Shown piece after piece: positions 1 to 5,385 of a DNA stretch of 6,450 nucleotides. The stretch is from the NCBI GenBank assembly GCA_009177225.1, contig WFLZ01000209.1, positions 35,354 to 41,803 of the forward strand, given 5' to 3'. Below the pieces are notes generated by a model. That model saw only the letters and a list, made by a program, of their open reading frames with translations, did not search any database and had not been told where the DNA came from. The stretch is from Clostridia bacterium. GTDB lineage: Bacteria; Bacillota; Clostridia; Oscillospirales; Ruminococcaceae. Position numbers and translations under genes: made by a program. Numbering within the stretch: the stretch's first letter is position 1; the number at the start of each line of letters is the position of its first letter.

Positions 1-899
1 TTTTATCGTTTATTGTCGTATTTTTTATTATATTTTTTCTTGAAGCTATTATACCCTCGTTTGTTTCGGCATCTCCGATGATGGAGGAAATGAAATCGCA
101 GGGTATGCTTGACGGCGTTACAAAAATTACGCTTAAAAAGTCAATGGCTGCTGCAACGGTGATTTCCTCATCTCCGAAAGTAATGATACCGTCTTTGCTT
201 TCAACGGTTTTCGGTACTGTTACAAGTGTTATATACTGCCGTAATATAGAAGTACGTCCTGTAAGTTCAATGGGAGTGAGTAAAAACAAACTTGTTCCGC
301 ATTATCTCACAGGACTGGTTACGGGAATTATCATGATGACTGCCATAACGCTTTTGAGTGTTATTTTCGGGGTGAACAGTATTTCACTCTGTAAAAATAT
401 CAATGTCGGGATAATTTTTCTTTATCTGCTGGGATTTTTTGTACAGGGAATGAGTGAGGAATTTATTTTCCGTGGGTATCTTATGACCACTATCGGCGGA
501 CATCATTCGCCCTTGCTTGCTGTCGGTATAAGTTCGGTTGCTTTTGCACTGGCTCACGTCATAAATCCTGGTTTTAACGTTGCTTCCTGTATAAACCTTA
601 TACTGTTCGGAGTTTTTGCCGGTCTTTACATGATTTGTTTTGACGATATATGGGGAGTGTGCGGAATCCATTCAATATGGAATTTCATGCAGGGAAATTT
701 CTACGGTATAAGTGTAAGCGGTACGGGTAACGCAGAATCTGTATTCCGTACAACAGCTATGACAAAAATCGGCTTGCTCAGTGGTGGAAAGTTCGGAATA
801 GAGGGAAGTATATTCACTACCTTGATTCTTTCCACAGGTATAATAATCATACTTATGAATATCAGAAAAAAATTTCAGGCTGAAAAAAAGGAACTGTAA
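1..899 (+). CDS. CPBP family intramembrane metalloprotease (5' end outside window)
   Basis: This is a polytopic membrane protein of the CPBP (CAAX protease / bacteriocin-processing, Abi) family, glutamate- and histidine-dependent metalloproteases that cleave within the membrane. All three family motifs are visible: SEEFIFRGYL (paired glutamates at 456-461, arginine 15 nt further on), FALAH (histidine codon 555-557) and HSIWN (histidine codon 669-671). The first ATG is at 78, but the frame is open to the window edge and the 25 codons before it encode a hydrophobic helix (LSFIVVFFIIFFLEAIIPSF), so the true start lies upstream and 78 is internal. At least six hydrophobic segments can be seen, and the protein ends with a basic tail. 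The gene converges on hsp20 and its stop codon sits in the arm of the shared terminator. The substrate is unknown; bacterial members serve peptide maturation, self-immunity or unassigned roles. The family call is firm, the role open. Confidence 0.9.
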   Translation, partial: LSFIVVFFIIFFLEAIIPSFVSASPMMEEMKSQGMLDGVTKITLKKSMAAATVISSSPKVMIPSLLSTVFGTVTSVIYCRNIEVRPVSSMGVSKNKLVPHYLTGLVTGIIMMTAITLLSVIFGVNSISLCKNINVGIIFLYLLGFFVQGMSEEFIFRGYLMTTIGGHHSPLLAVGISSVAFALAHVINPGFNVASCINLILFGVFAGLYMICFDDIWGVCGIHSIWNFMQGNFYGISVSGTGNAESVFRTTAMTKIGLLSGGKFGIEGSIFTTLILSTGIIIILMNIRKKFQAEKKEL

Positions 900-916
900 A
901 AAAAACAGTTCCTTTT
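886..916. terminator. Bidirectional rho-independent terminator between CPBP gene and hsp20
   Basis: A perfect 12-bp inverted repeat (AAAAGGAACTGT / ACAGTTCCTTTT) encloses a 7-nt loop made only of A on the plus strand. On the minus strand the stem runs into a stretch of seven T, giving a strong terminator for hsp20. On the plus strand four T follow, so it probably also ends the CPBP transcript. The left arm overlaps the last codons and the first base of the TAA stop of the CPBP gene. Confidence 0.85.
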
Positions 917-922
917 ATATTG

Positions 923-1348
923 TCATTTTATTTCAAGTCTTTTTGAAACAGGTTCTTCATGTTTCTTTTTGGGCAGTTCAATGGTAAGAATACCGTTTTT
1001 ATATTCCGCATTTATTTCGTCGGCATTTACGTCCGAAATGTCAAAGCTTCTTTTGTAGGAACTGTAGGAACGTTCACGGCGTATATATTTTTCACTGTCG
1101 TTTTTTTCGTCGGAAGAATTACGGCGTTCAGCAGATATGACAAGATATGAGTCTTTTATATCAATGCTGATATCTTCTTTTTCGAATCCGGGCAGTTCAG
1201 ATTCCATAATATATTTTTCGCCTGCGTCTCTGATGTCGGTACGGCAGGAGTTGACCTGCATACTGTCGCTGAACAGGTCTTTATCAAGTTCATTGAAAAC
1301 GTTGAAAAGATTAAAAGGACTTCTTCCAAACGGTGTAATTCCGTACAT
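923..1348 (-). CDS. Hsp20 / alpha-crystallin family small heat-shock protein
   Basis: The 141-residue product has the layout of bacterial small heat-shock proteins, ATP-independent holdases that bind unfolding proteins in the cytoplasm and pass them to Hsp70/Hsp100 machines. A short N-terminal arm (1-35, rich in Phe and Asn) precedes an alpha-crystallin domain (about 36-127). That domain contains ELPGFEKEDI (51-60), a YIRRERSYSSYKRSF strand region (88-102) and the signature AEYKNGILTIELPK (114-127), which matches the family A-x-x-x-n-G-h-L pattern. The C-terminal tail ends RLEIK, with LEI in the place of the usual I-x-I anchor. The start is supported by GGAGG (complement of 1358-1362) 9 nt upstream of ATG. 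The gene is monocistronic, ends at the 886-916 terminator, and is divergent from the XRE operon. No CIRCE element or paired CtsR site is present, so control by the neighbouring regulators is a reasonable inference. Confidence 0.95.
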   Translation of the reverse strand: MYGITPFGRSPFNLFNVFNELDKDLFSDSMQVNSCRTDIRDAGEKYIMESELPGFEKEDISIDIKDSYLVISAERRNSSDEKNDSEKYIRRERSYSSYKRSFDISDVNADEINAEYKNGILTIELPKKKHEEPVSKRLEIK

Positions 1349-1410
1349 AAAATCATACCTCCGATTATTGTTTTTTTAGGATTGACCTTTAATATTATCC
1401 ACATTATTTT

Positions 1411-1456
1411 GTATTATATGCGTCTTATACAACGTATTATATGTATTTTATACAAA
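1411..1456. repeat. Two tandem 23-bp repeats in the hsp20/XRE divergent promoter region
   Basis: Units 1411-1433 and 1434-1456 are adjacent and identical at 19 of 23 positions: both begin GTATTATATG and both contain TTATACAA near the end, differing in the middle and at the last base. The first unit with the two T before it forms an interrupted dyad, TTGTAT (1409-1414) and ATACAA (1427-1432). The second keeps ATACAA (1450-1455) but has a degenerate left half. A further ATACAA lies at 1457-1462. A 23-bp phase is about two helical turns, so bound proteins would sit on the same face. I read this as an operator array, most likely for the adjacent XRE protein. Confidence 0.6.
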
Positions 1457-1462
1457 ATACAA
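1436..1462 (-). promoter_or_regulatory. Candidate hsp20 promoter
   Basis: Reading the minus strand, a perfect TATAAT (complement of 1436-1441) lies 15 nt after TTGTAT (complement of 1457-1462), about 87 nt upstream of the hsp20 ATG. The spacer is short for a SigA promoter. An alternative pairing is TTGTAT (complement of 1427-1432) with AATAAT (complement of 1403-1408) at 18 nt. Either way the promoter elements are embedded in the ATACAA/TTGTAT repeat cluster, so a protein bound there would block hsp20 transcription. The exact start cannot be decided by eye. Confidence 0.3.
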
Positions 1463-1474
1463 CTTTTTCGTAGT

Positions 1475-1503
1475 TTGTAAGTACGACATATATGCTGTAA
1501 AAT
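1475..1503 (+). promoter_or_regulatory. Candidate promoter of the XRE / Spo0A-like operon
   Basis: TTGTAA (1475-1480, four of six matches to TTGACA) and TAAAAT (1498-1503, five of six matches to TATAAT) are separated by exactly 17 nt. The expected transcription start is near 1510, inside the palindrome at 1508-1517, and the leader would be about 30 nt. The AT-richness of the region makes chance matches likely, so the call is moderate. Confidence 0.4.
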
Positions 1504-1507
1504 AATG

Positions 1508-1517
1508 TTGTATACAA
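1508..1517. promoter_or_regulatory. Palindromic operator TTGTATACAA at the XRE operon start site
   Basis: TTGTATACAA is a perfect 10-bp palindrome made of the same half-site (TTGTAT/ATACAA) that recurs at 1409-1414, 1427-1432, 1450-1455 and 1457-1462. It lies just downstream of the candidate -10 box and 24 nt before the ATG of the XRE gene, the usual place for autorepression by a small HTH repressor. Assignment to this XRE protein is inference from proximity. Confidence 0.45.
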
Positions 1518-1541
1518 TTTTTAAAGGAATGAGTGGTGTAT

Positions 1542-1883
1542 ATGCCTAACCATTTATATTTGTATCCTAATCTTAAAAAGGTGAGAAAATCAAAATTTTC
1601 TCAGAAGGAACTTGCGGAATGTATCGGAATATCACAGCAGGAAATAAGCCGTTACGAATGTGGGGAAACAAAAGCACCTGTTAATTTTATAAGGGACGTT
1701 GCTGACATATGCAATGTAAGCACAGATTATATTTTAGGACGCTCAAGAAGTAAGTCAGATTTGCTGTCTGACGATGAGGTTAAAATACTTGAACTTTTTA
1801 ATAAGCTTTCTGAAGAAAACAGGATAAAAGTTATGGAAAGGGCAGAAGTTCTTTTTGAAATTCAGGAAAATGGTGAACTATGA
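1542..1883 (+). CDS. XRE family helix-turn-helix transcriptional regulator
   Basis: This is a small DNA-binding protein of the Cro/C1-type (XRE, HTH_3) family. The five-helix domain spans about residues 10-65 and includes FSQKELAECIGISQQEISRYE, where the helix-turn-helix lies, followed by the typical GETKAP and STDYILGRS. The C-terminal 45 residues (LSDDEVKILELFNKLSEENRIKVMERAEVL) look like a helical dimerisation tail. Start choice is uncertain: AAAGGA at 1523-1528 is 13 nt from the ATG used here, 7 nt from GTG at 1536 and 4 nt from GTG at 1533, so initiation at GTG 1536 is also plausible and adds two residues. The stop overlaps the next start by 4 nt (ATGA), so the two proteins are translationally coupled. 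It probably represses its own operon through the TTGTAT/ATACAA sites and may control hsp20. HTH identity is certain, targets are inferred. Confidence 0.9.
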   Translation: MPNHLYLYPNLKKVRKSKFSQKELAECIGISQQEISRYECGETKAPVNFIRDVADICNVSTDYILGRSRSKSDLLSDDEVKILELFNKLSEENRIKVMERAEVLFEIQENGEL

Positions 1884-2653
1884 ATTACAGAATACTTATC
1901 TACGGAAATTATAATCCATATTTTGCTTTTTTAAGTGAACGTCTTAAGGAATATGGAATTGATTCGGATATATTTTACAACAATCAATACAGTGTGGTTG
2001 AAAAGCTTTCTGAAAAGAAGTACTGTGCAGTAATTATTTTTAACGGTATGAACAGCAAAAGAACAACGGAAAGTATTGTTGAAATAAAGAAACGTTTTCC
2101 GGAATCGGCTATAGTTGCTGTTTCGTATAATTCAGCGTATAGAGTTTGCAGGACATTTATTGACGCAGGAGCAGAAAAGTGTATTGTCATGCCTGCTTCT
2201 GTTAACAATGTATGTCAAATCGTGTTAAAACTGCTTACCGGCAACAGTGTTTATCTTCCGGAAATTGCCGGATTTGTGGACAGATATAATTTTCCGAGAC
2301 ATCTGAACGGCTTTTATTATCTGTGTGTTGCGGTTGAACTATGTGTAATCAGTCCGGACAGGCTTTCAAATATTATGTCCGGAATTTATGAACCGGTAGC
2401 AGAACGTTTCGGAACAGGAATAGAGTGTGTTGAACGTTCACTCAGACATCTTTCAAAAAATTTATCTGAATACGGTCTGCTTGATGATTTTTTCGGCAAC
2501 AGACAGAATTTCAGACCCTCAAATCACGAGCTTATCTGTGCAGTGGCAGATGCTTTTGTGCGTCACTTTGATATATACAATAAACAGAATATAATCATAA
2601 AAAATAAAATATATGAGCTGAACTTCTGGAATTTAAGTCGTAAAATAATATAA
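1880..2653 (+). CDS. Spo0A-like regulator: degenerate receiver domain plus Spo0A C-terminal DNA-binding domain
   Basis: The 257-residue product has two parts. Residues 1-120 follow the alternating strand/helix pattern of a response-regulator receiver, but the phosphorylation site is gone: YGN replaces the acidic pair after strand 1, F54 (VIIFNGM) is at the phospho-aspartate position, and M104-P105 (IVMPAS) replaces the usual Lys-Pro. Residues about 137-232 match the Spo0A C-terminal domain as I recall it: HLNGFYYLCVAV against HIKGYLYLREAI, IYEPVAERFGTGIECVERSLRH against [22 protein letters not shown], and RPSNHELICAVAD against KPTNSEFIAMVAD. The VER..RH core of the recognition helix is kept. 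A basic, Asn/Ile-rich tail of about 25 residues extends past the usual Spo0A end. It is co-translated with the XRE gene (ATGA overlap). It is clearly not the master Spo0A; I infer a DNA-binding paralogue that works without phosphorylation, perhaps through dimerisation or by partnering the XRE protein or Spo0A. Its targets are unknown. Confidence 0.8.
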   Translation: MNYRILIYGNYNPYFAFLSERLKEYGIDSDIFYNNQYSVVEKLSEKKYCAVIIFNGMNSKRTTESIVEIKKRFPESAIVAVSYNSAYRVCRTFIDAGAEKCIVMPASVNNVCQIVLKLLTGNSVYLPEIAGFVDRYNFPRHLNGFYYLCVAVELCVISPDRLSNIMSGIYEPVAERFGTGIECVERSLRHLSKNLSEYGLLDDFFGNRQNFRPSNHELICAVADAFVRHFDIYNKQNIIIKNKIYELNFWNLSRKII

Positions 2654-2703
2654 TGTCGGATTATCATAATAATTATTGATATTTGCGACGAAAAGTCAAT
2701 AAA

Positions 2704-2731
2704 AAAGGCGAAATCCATTGATTTCGCCTTT
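2704..2731. terminator. Rho-independent terminator between the Spo0A-like gene and the membrane-protein gene
   Basis: A perfect 12-bp stem (AAAGGCGAAATC / GATTTCGCCTTT) closes a 4-nt CATT loop. On the minus strand it begins 4 nt after the stop of the purD-linked membrane gene and runs into six T, a strong terminator. On the plus strand only three T follow, so termination of the XRE operon here is likely but less efficient. It lies 50 nt past the Spo0A-like stop codon. Confidence 0.85.
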
Positions 2732-2735
2732 GTGA

Positions 2736-3365
2736 TTATTCTTCAAAAAATGTACTTCTGTATTCCGCAACACGGGCACGGTCGCCGTAACAGTCAATTT
2801 CAATAATTTCACGTTTCAGCATATATTTTATTCCTGCAAACATCAGTGTGAAAGCAACGGCATTTGTGAATATACTAAAATATATTCTTATTCCTATGAC
2901 GTTGCCCATCATTCCACCAAGCATTATTCCGATACATATTATAGTGATTACTTCATAGGCTTTTTTGTCGGGGTCAAGTGTAAGGAATGAAAAACATACT
3001 GCTGCGGAAAATACTGAGTGAATTATAGCCAAAAGCAGTGAATACGGTTTATAGAAATCAATCCTGTATGAATTGAGTTCAAGCGTCATCATTACAGCTT
3101 CAACAACAATATATACTGCAAATCCGATTTTCAGCCAGTTTCTCATACGTGCAGTCCTGCTTATCAGTATATCGGAAACAATGAGTGAAGCAAAGCCGGA
3201 AAATTCAAACAAATATGCTGTGATTTCCAGAAACTTTACAAAACCGCTTTCCGGATTATAAATAAGATAATACACATAGCATACAGCACTAAAAACGATA
3301 AAGAAAACGTTTCCGACAAGTCCGAGATTAAGCCCCAAACTGAGCTTCTTGTGCATATCTTCCAT
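2736..3365 (-). CDS. Six-helix membrane protein of unknown function, coupled to purD
   Basis: I do not recognise the family. The 209-residue product has about six hydrophobic segments (roughly 13-36, 43-69, 77-97, 106-130, 137-159 and 160-180), with short polar loops and a charged cytoplasmic-type tail (KREIIEIDCYGDRARVAEYRSTFFEE). No catalytic motif, transporter signature or signal peptide is evident; a glycine/methionine-rich stretch GIMLGGMMGN occurs in the fifth segment. The start codon overlaps the purD stop as TGATG, with AAAGG (complement of 3376-3380) 10 nt upstream, so translation is probably coupled to purD. A second in-frame ATG three codons later (MEDM) is possible. The gene ends at a strong terminator, making it the last gene of the purD transcript. 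A functional link to purine synthesis is not shown by the sequence. Confidence 0.85.
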   Translation of the reverse strand: MEDMHKKLSLGLNLGLVGNVFFIVFSAVCYVYYLIYNPESGFVKFLEITAYLFEFSGFASLIVSDILISRTARMRNWLKIGFAVYIVVEAVMMTLELNSYRIDFYKPYSLLLAIIHSVFSAAVCFSFLTLDPDKKAYEVITIICIGIMLGGMMGNVIGIRIYFSIFTNAVAFTLMFAGIKYMLKREIIEIDCYGDRARVAEYRSTFFEE

Positions 3366-4651
3366 CAGTTCAGAGCCTTTAATGCTCGCTGTCCGATATC
3401 TTTTCTGTAGTGTGCATTTTCAAAGTTGATTTTTGAAACTCCGTCGTATGCGTTGTCAAGGGCTTTCTGTAAGGTTTCACCCTTAGCTGTAACGCCGATT
3501 ACACGACCGCCGTTTGTAAGGAATTTTCCGTCATCTGAAAGCTTTGTGCCTGCATGGTAAACAAAACAGCCGTCAACCTGTCCCTTTTCGTCGAAACCGT
3601 TCATTTCGATACCCTTTGGATAGCTTTCGGGATATCCACCGCTTGCCATGACTACACACGCACAACTTCCGTCGTGCCACTTTATGTTAAGCTTGTCAAG
3701 TTCGTGGTTGTAAATTGCTTCAAATATTTCATAAAGGTCAGCGTCGAGCATGGGAAGTACAACCTGTGTTTCAGGGTCGCCGAAACGGCAGTTATATTCA
3801 ATGACCTTAGCACCCTTTGGTGTGAGCATAAGTCCGAAATAGAGACAGCCCTCGAAAGTCCTGCCCTCTGCATTCATGGCGTTTATTGTAGGAATGAAAA
3901 TTTTTTCCATGCACTCTTTTGCAATTTCGTCTGTATAGTACGGGTTAGGGGAGAGAGTACCCATACCGCCCGTATTAAGTCCCAAATCGCCGTCTAAGGC
4001 ACGCTTGTGGTCCATAGAGGAAATCATAGGCACAATTGTCTTGCCGTCCGTAAACGAAAGCACAGACACTTCAGGACCTGTCAGAAATTCTTCTATTACG
4101 ATTCGTGCGGAACTCTTTCCGAATTTGAGTTCGTCAATCATGTCATGGACAGCCTGTACAGCTTCTTCTTCGTTCTGGGCAATTATAACACCCTTGCCGA
4201 GTGCAAGACCGTCAGCCTTGATAACAGCCGGATAACTGTTCTGTTCTTTAAGGTACGCAATAGCCTTGTCACTTTCAGTGAATACTTCATAGAAAGCTGT
4301 AGGAATATTGTACTTCTTCATGAGTTCTTTAGAAAATACCTTAGAACCCTCAATTATTGCGGCATTTGCTTTTGGTCCGAAAGTCATGAAACCTTCTGCC
4401 TGTAAAGCGTCAACCATTCCGAGTACAAGTGGGTCGTCCGGTGCGACTACTACCATATCAGGCTTTATTTCCTTTGCAAGTGCAACAACGCCGTCAATGT
4501 CTGTTGCGGAAACGTTGAAACATTCAGCGTACTTTGAAATACCGGCGTTTCCGGGGGTACAGTAGAGCTTGTCAACGTGGTTGCTTTCGGCGAGTTTCAT
4601 GATAATGGCGTGTTCACGTCCGCCACCGCCGACTACAAGTATATTCTTCAT
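3365..4651 (-). CDS. purD: Phosphoribosylamine--glycine ligase (GARS)
   Basis: This cytoplasmic ATP-grasp enzyme joins 5-phosphoribosylamine and glycine to form glycinamide ribonucleotide, the second step of de novo purine synthesis. The 428-residue length is normal for the stand-alone bacterial enzyme. Visible landmarks are the N-terminal GGGGREHA loop (8-15), the ATP-grasp segment KADGLALGKGV (145-155), the strongly conserved HKRALDGDLGLNTGGMG (215-231), the metal-binding EYNCRFGDPETQ (285-296), and the C-domain motifs YHAGT (365-369) and GGRVIGVTA (381-389). No key residue appears lost. The start is supported by GGAGGA (complement of 4658-4663) 6 nt before ATG. It is not flanked here by other pur genes: upstream is a CPBP gene 70 nt away and downstream an overlapping membrane protein. 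I find no convincing purine riboswitch or SigA promoter in the short upstream gap, so it could be read from its own weak promoter or from upstream. Confidence 0.98.
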   Translation of the reverse strand: MKNILVVGGGGREHAIIMKLAESNHVDKLYCTPGNAGISKYAECFNVSATDIDGVVALAKEIKPDMVVVAPDDPLVLGMVDALQAEGFMTFGPKANAAIIEGSKVFSKELMKKYNIPTAFYEVFTESDKAIAYLKEQNSYPAVIKADGLALGKGVIIAQNEEEAVQAVHDMIDELKFGKSSARIVIEEFLTGPEVSVLSFTDGKTIVPMISSMDHKRALDGDLGLNTGGMGTLSPNPYYTDEIAKECMEKIFIPTINAMNAEGRTFEGCLYFGLMLTPKGAKVIEYNCRFGDPETQVVLPMLDADLYEIFEAIYNHELDKLNIKWHDGSCACVVMASGGYPESYPKGIEMNGFDEKGQVDGCFVYHAGTKLSDDGKFLTNGGRVIGVTAKGETLQKALDNAYDGVSKINFENAHYRKDIGQRALKALN

Positions 4652-4707
4652 ATTAATTCCTCCGAATTATTTTATCTTACAGTTTGAGAAAATTATTGAC
4701 ACAAAAA

Positions 4708-4721
4708 AATTTGCATAAATT
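4708..4721 (-). terminator. Weak possible terminator between the second CPBP gene and purD
   Basis: On the minus strand, right after the CPBP stop codon, a 5-bp stem of A/T pairs only (AATTT / AAATT) with a 4-nt loop precedes a run of T (complement of 4703-4709). The T-run fits a terminator, but a GC-free 5-bp stem is too weak for confidence, so readthrough into purD is possible. Confidence 0.25.
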
Positions 4722-5333
4722 CTAAAATAACAGAAATGCTGAACATATTCCGGAAAATATATTTGCGATTGCGTGTATACACCAACCAGACAGGATAGAA
4801 CCGTCCGCTTTCTTTTCATTCACATATCCGATACACCATGCAATTCCTGCTGTAAATACAATAATGAGAATTGCTTTAAGTATGTCTGTCAACGCAAAAA
4901 ACATAGCACCATGCAGTAAGCCAAATAAAATACTTTGTACTATATTTCCTGTTGAGAATCCAAATTTGTTAGAAATCCTTTTCAATAAAAATCCTCTGAA
5001 CAGGATTTCTTCCCAAAGCGAAGTATTAAAAATCGCATAAACCAATATTGCGGGTAATACTTTAATTCCTAAACCCGAAAATTCGGACGTTGCTGTTTCG
5101 ATATTTCTTATAGTATAGAGCATGAAAGCCGACACAGCCAAGAAAATAATTGATGTTGCCACAATCCAAAGTGCCGTTTTATTTTCCTTTGAAGAAGAAA
5201 TCCGCTTTAATCCAATCCATTGAAAAAAGTTGTTTTTTCTCCTTGCCGTTATACACCACCATATAAACGGAATCAACGTGAATAATAGAATTTGTATAAT
5301 GCTGTTTAATATTTTTTGTGTAAATAAATTCAT
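4722..5333 (-). CDS. CPBP family intramembrane metalloprotease
   Basis: A second, independent member of the CPBP (CAAX protease/Abi) family, 203 residues and complete. Motif 1 is WEEILFRGFL (E108, E109, R113), motif 2 FGLLHGAMF (H141) and motif 3 WCIHAIAN (H187, N191), so the intramembrane metal site is intact. Helices fall at about 10-29, 53-74, 90-105, 128-146, 152-170 and 184-203, with a basic loop (ARRKNNFFQW) after the first. It shares little beyond the motifs with the protease gene at the left edge. ATG 5333 is the first start after an in-frame TAG, but no ribosome binding site lies at normal distance; a perfect AGGAGG is 33 nt away with a hairpin between (see separate entry). The gene follows a four-helix membrane gene by 52 nt and probably shares its transcript. 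Small CPBP proteins are often found with bacteriocin, peptide or immunity genes; which applies here is unknown. Confidence 0.93.
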   Translation of the reverse strand: MNLFTQKILNSIIQILLFTLIPFIWWCITARRKNNFFQWIGLKRISSSKENKTALWIVATSIIFLAVSAFMLYTIRNIETATSEFSGLGIKVLPAILVYAIFNTSLWEEILFRGFLLKRISNKFGFSTGNIVQSILFGLLHGAMFFALTDILKAILIIVFTAGIAWCIGYVNEKKADGSILSGWCIHAIANIFSGICSAFLLF

Positions 5334-5377
5334 TTTTCTGTACCCCTATATTTTTCATAGGGGTAACCTCCTGTCAT
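5330..5377 (-). other. Possible 15-codon leader peptide overlapping the CPBP start
   Basis: An ATG at 5377, 8 nt after the stop of the upstream gene, opens a 15-codon frame (MTGGYPYEKYRGTEK) whose TGA overlaps the CPBP ATG as ATGA. The AGGAGG and hairpin lie inside it. It has no ribosome binding site of its own and would depend on reinitiation after the upstream gene, so it may be coincidence. It is listed because the 4-nt overlap offers an alternative, coupling-based way to start CPBP translation. Confidence 0.2.
5334..5372 (-). promoter_or_regulatory. Ribosome binding site bridged to its start codon by a hairpin
   Basis: In the minus-strand RNA a perfect AGGAGG (complement of 5367-5372) is followed one base later by a 9-bp inverted repeat, UACCCCUAU / AUAGGGGUA (complement of 5341-5365, 7-nt loop), then seven bases and the CPBP ATG at 5333. 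The linear distance is 33 nt, too far for initiation; folded, the distance is 8 nt, which is ideal. The hairpin also hides a competing out-of-frame ATG at 5358 that sits 8 nt from the same AGGAGG. Phage T4 gene 38 is a known case of such a structured spacer. The hairpin and the distances are seen; the function is inferred. Confidence 0.55.
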
Positions 5378-5385
5378 AATTTTTT

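Noticed and set aside
384..671. 95-codon minus-strand frame opposite the first CPBP gene
   Set aside because: It covers the conserved protease motifs in antisense and has no recognisable domain.
1376..1392. AGGTCAA on the minus strand upstream of hsp20, resembling half of a CtsR heat-shock operator
   Set aside because: CtsR sites are tandem heptads of about AGTCAAA with a 3-nt spacer; only one half is present and no second copy lies at the right distance.
959..1404. Three other frames overlapping hsp20 on both strands
   Set aside because: They overlap the conserved alpha-crystallin coding sequence and its promoter and show no domain signature.
1482..1488. TACGACA, one mismatch from the reverse complement of a Spo0A 0A box, inside the XRE promoter spacer
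   Set aside because: A 7-mer with one mismatch is expected often by chance, and no perfect TGTCGAA box was seen in the divergent region.
1984..2208. 74-codon minus-strand frame inside the Spo0A-like gene
   Set aside because: It is antisense to the receiver-like half, with no ribosome binding site or motif.
3554..4565. Several plus-strand open frames (up to 147 codons) opposite purD
   Set aside because: They lie antisense to a fully conserved enzyme gene, lack ribosome binding sites and have no recognisable protein features; they are shadows of purD.
4696..4701. Perfect TTGACA -35-like hexamer on the plus strand between the CPBP gene and purD
   Set aside because: The only -10-like sequence is 21 nt away, and no plus-strand gene follows for it to drive.
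4652..4721. Possible purine riboswitch upstream of purD
   Set aside because: The gap is only 70 nt, A/T-rich, and shows neither the conserved purine-aptamer core nor a convincing expression-platform hairpin.
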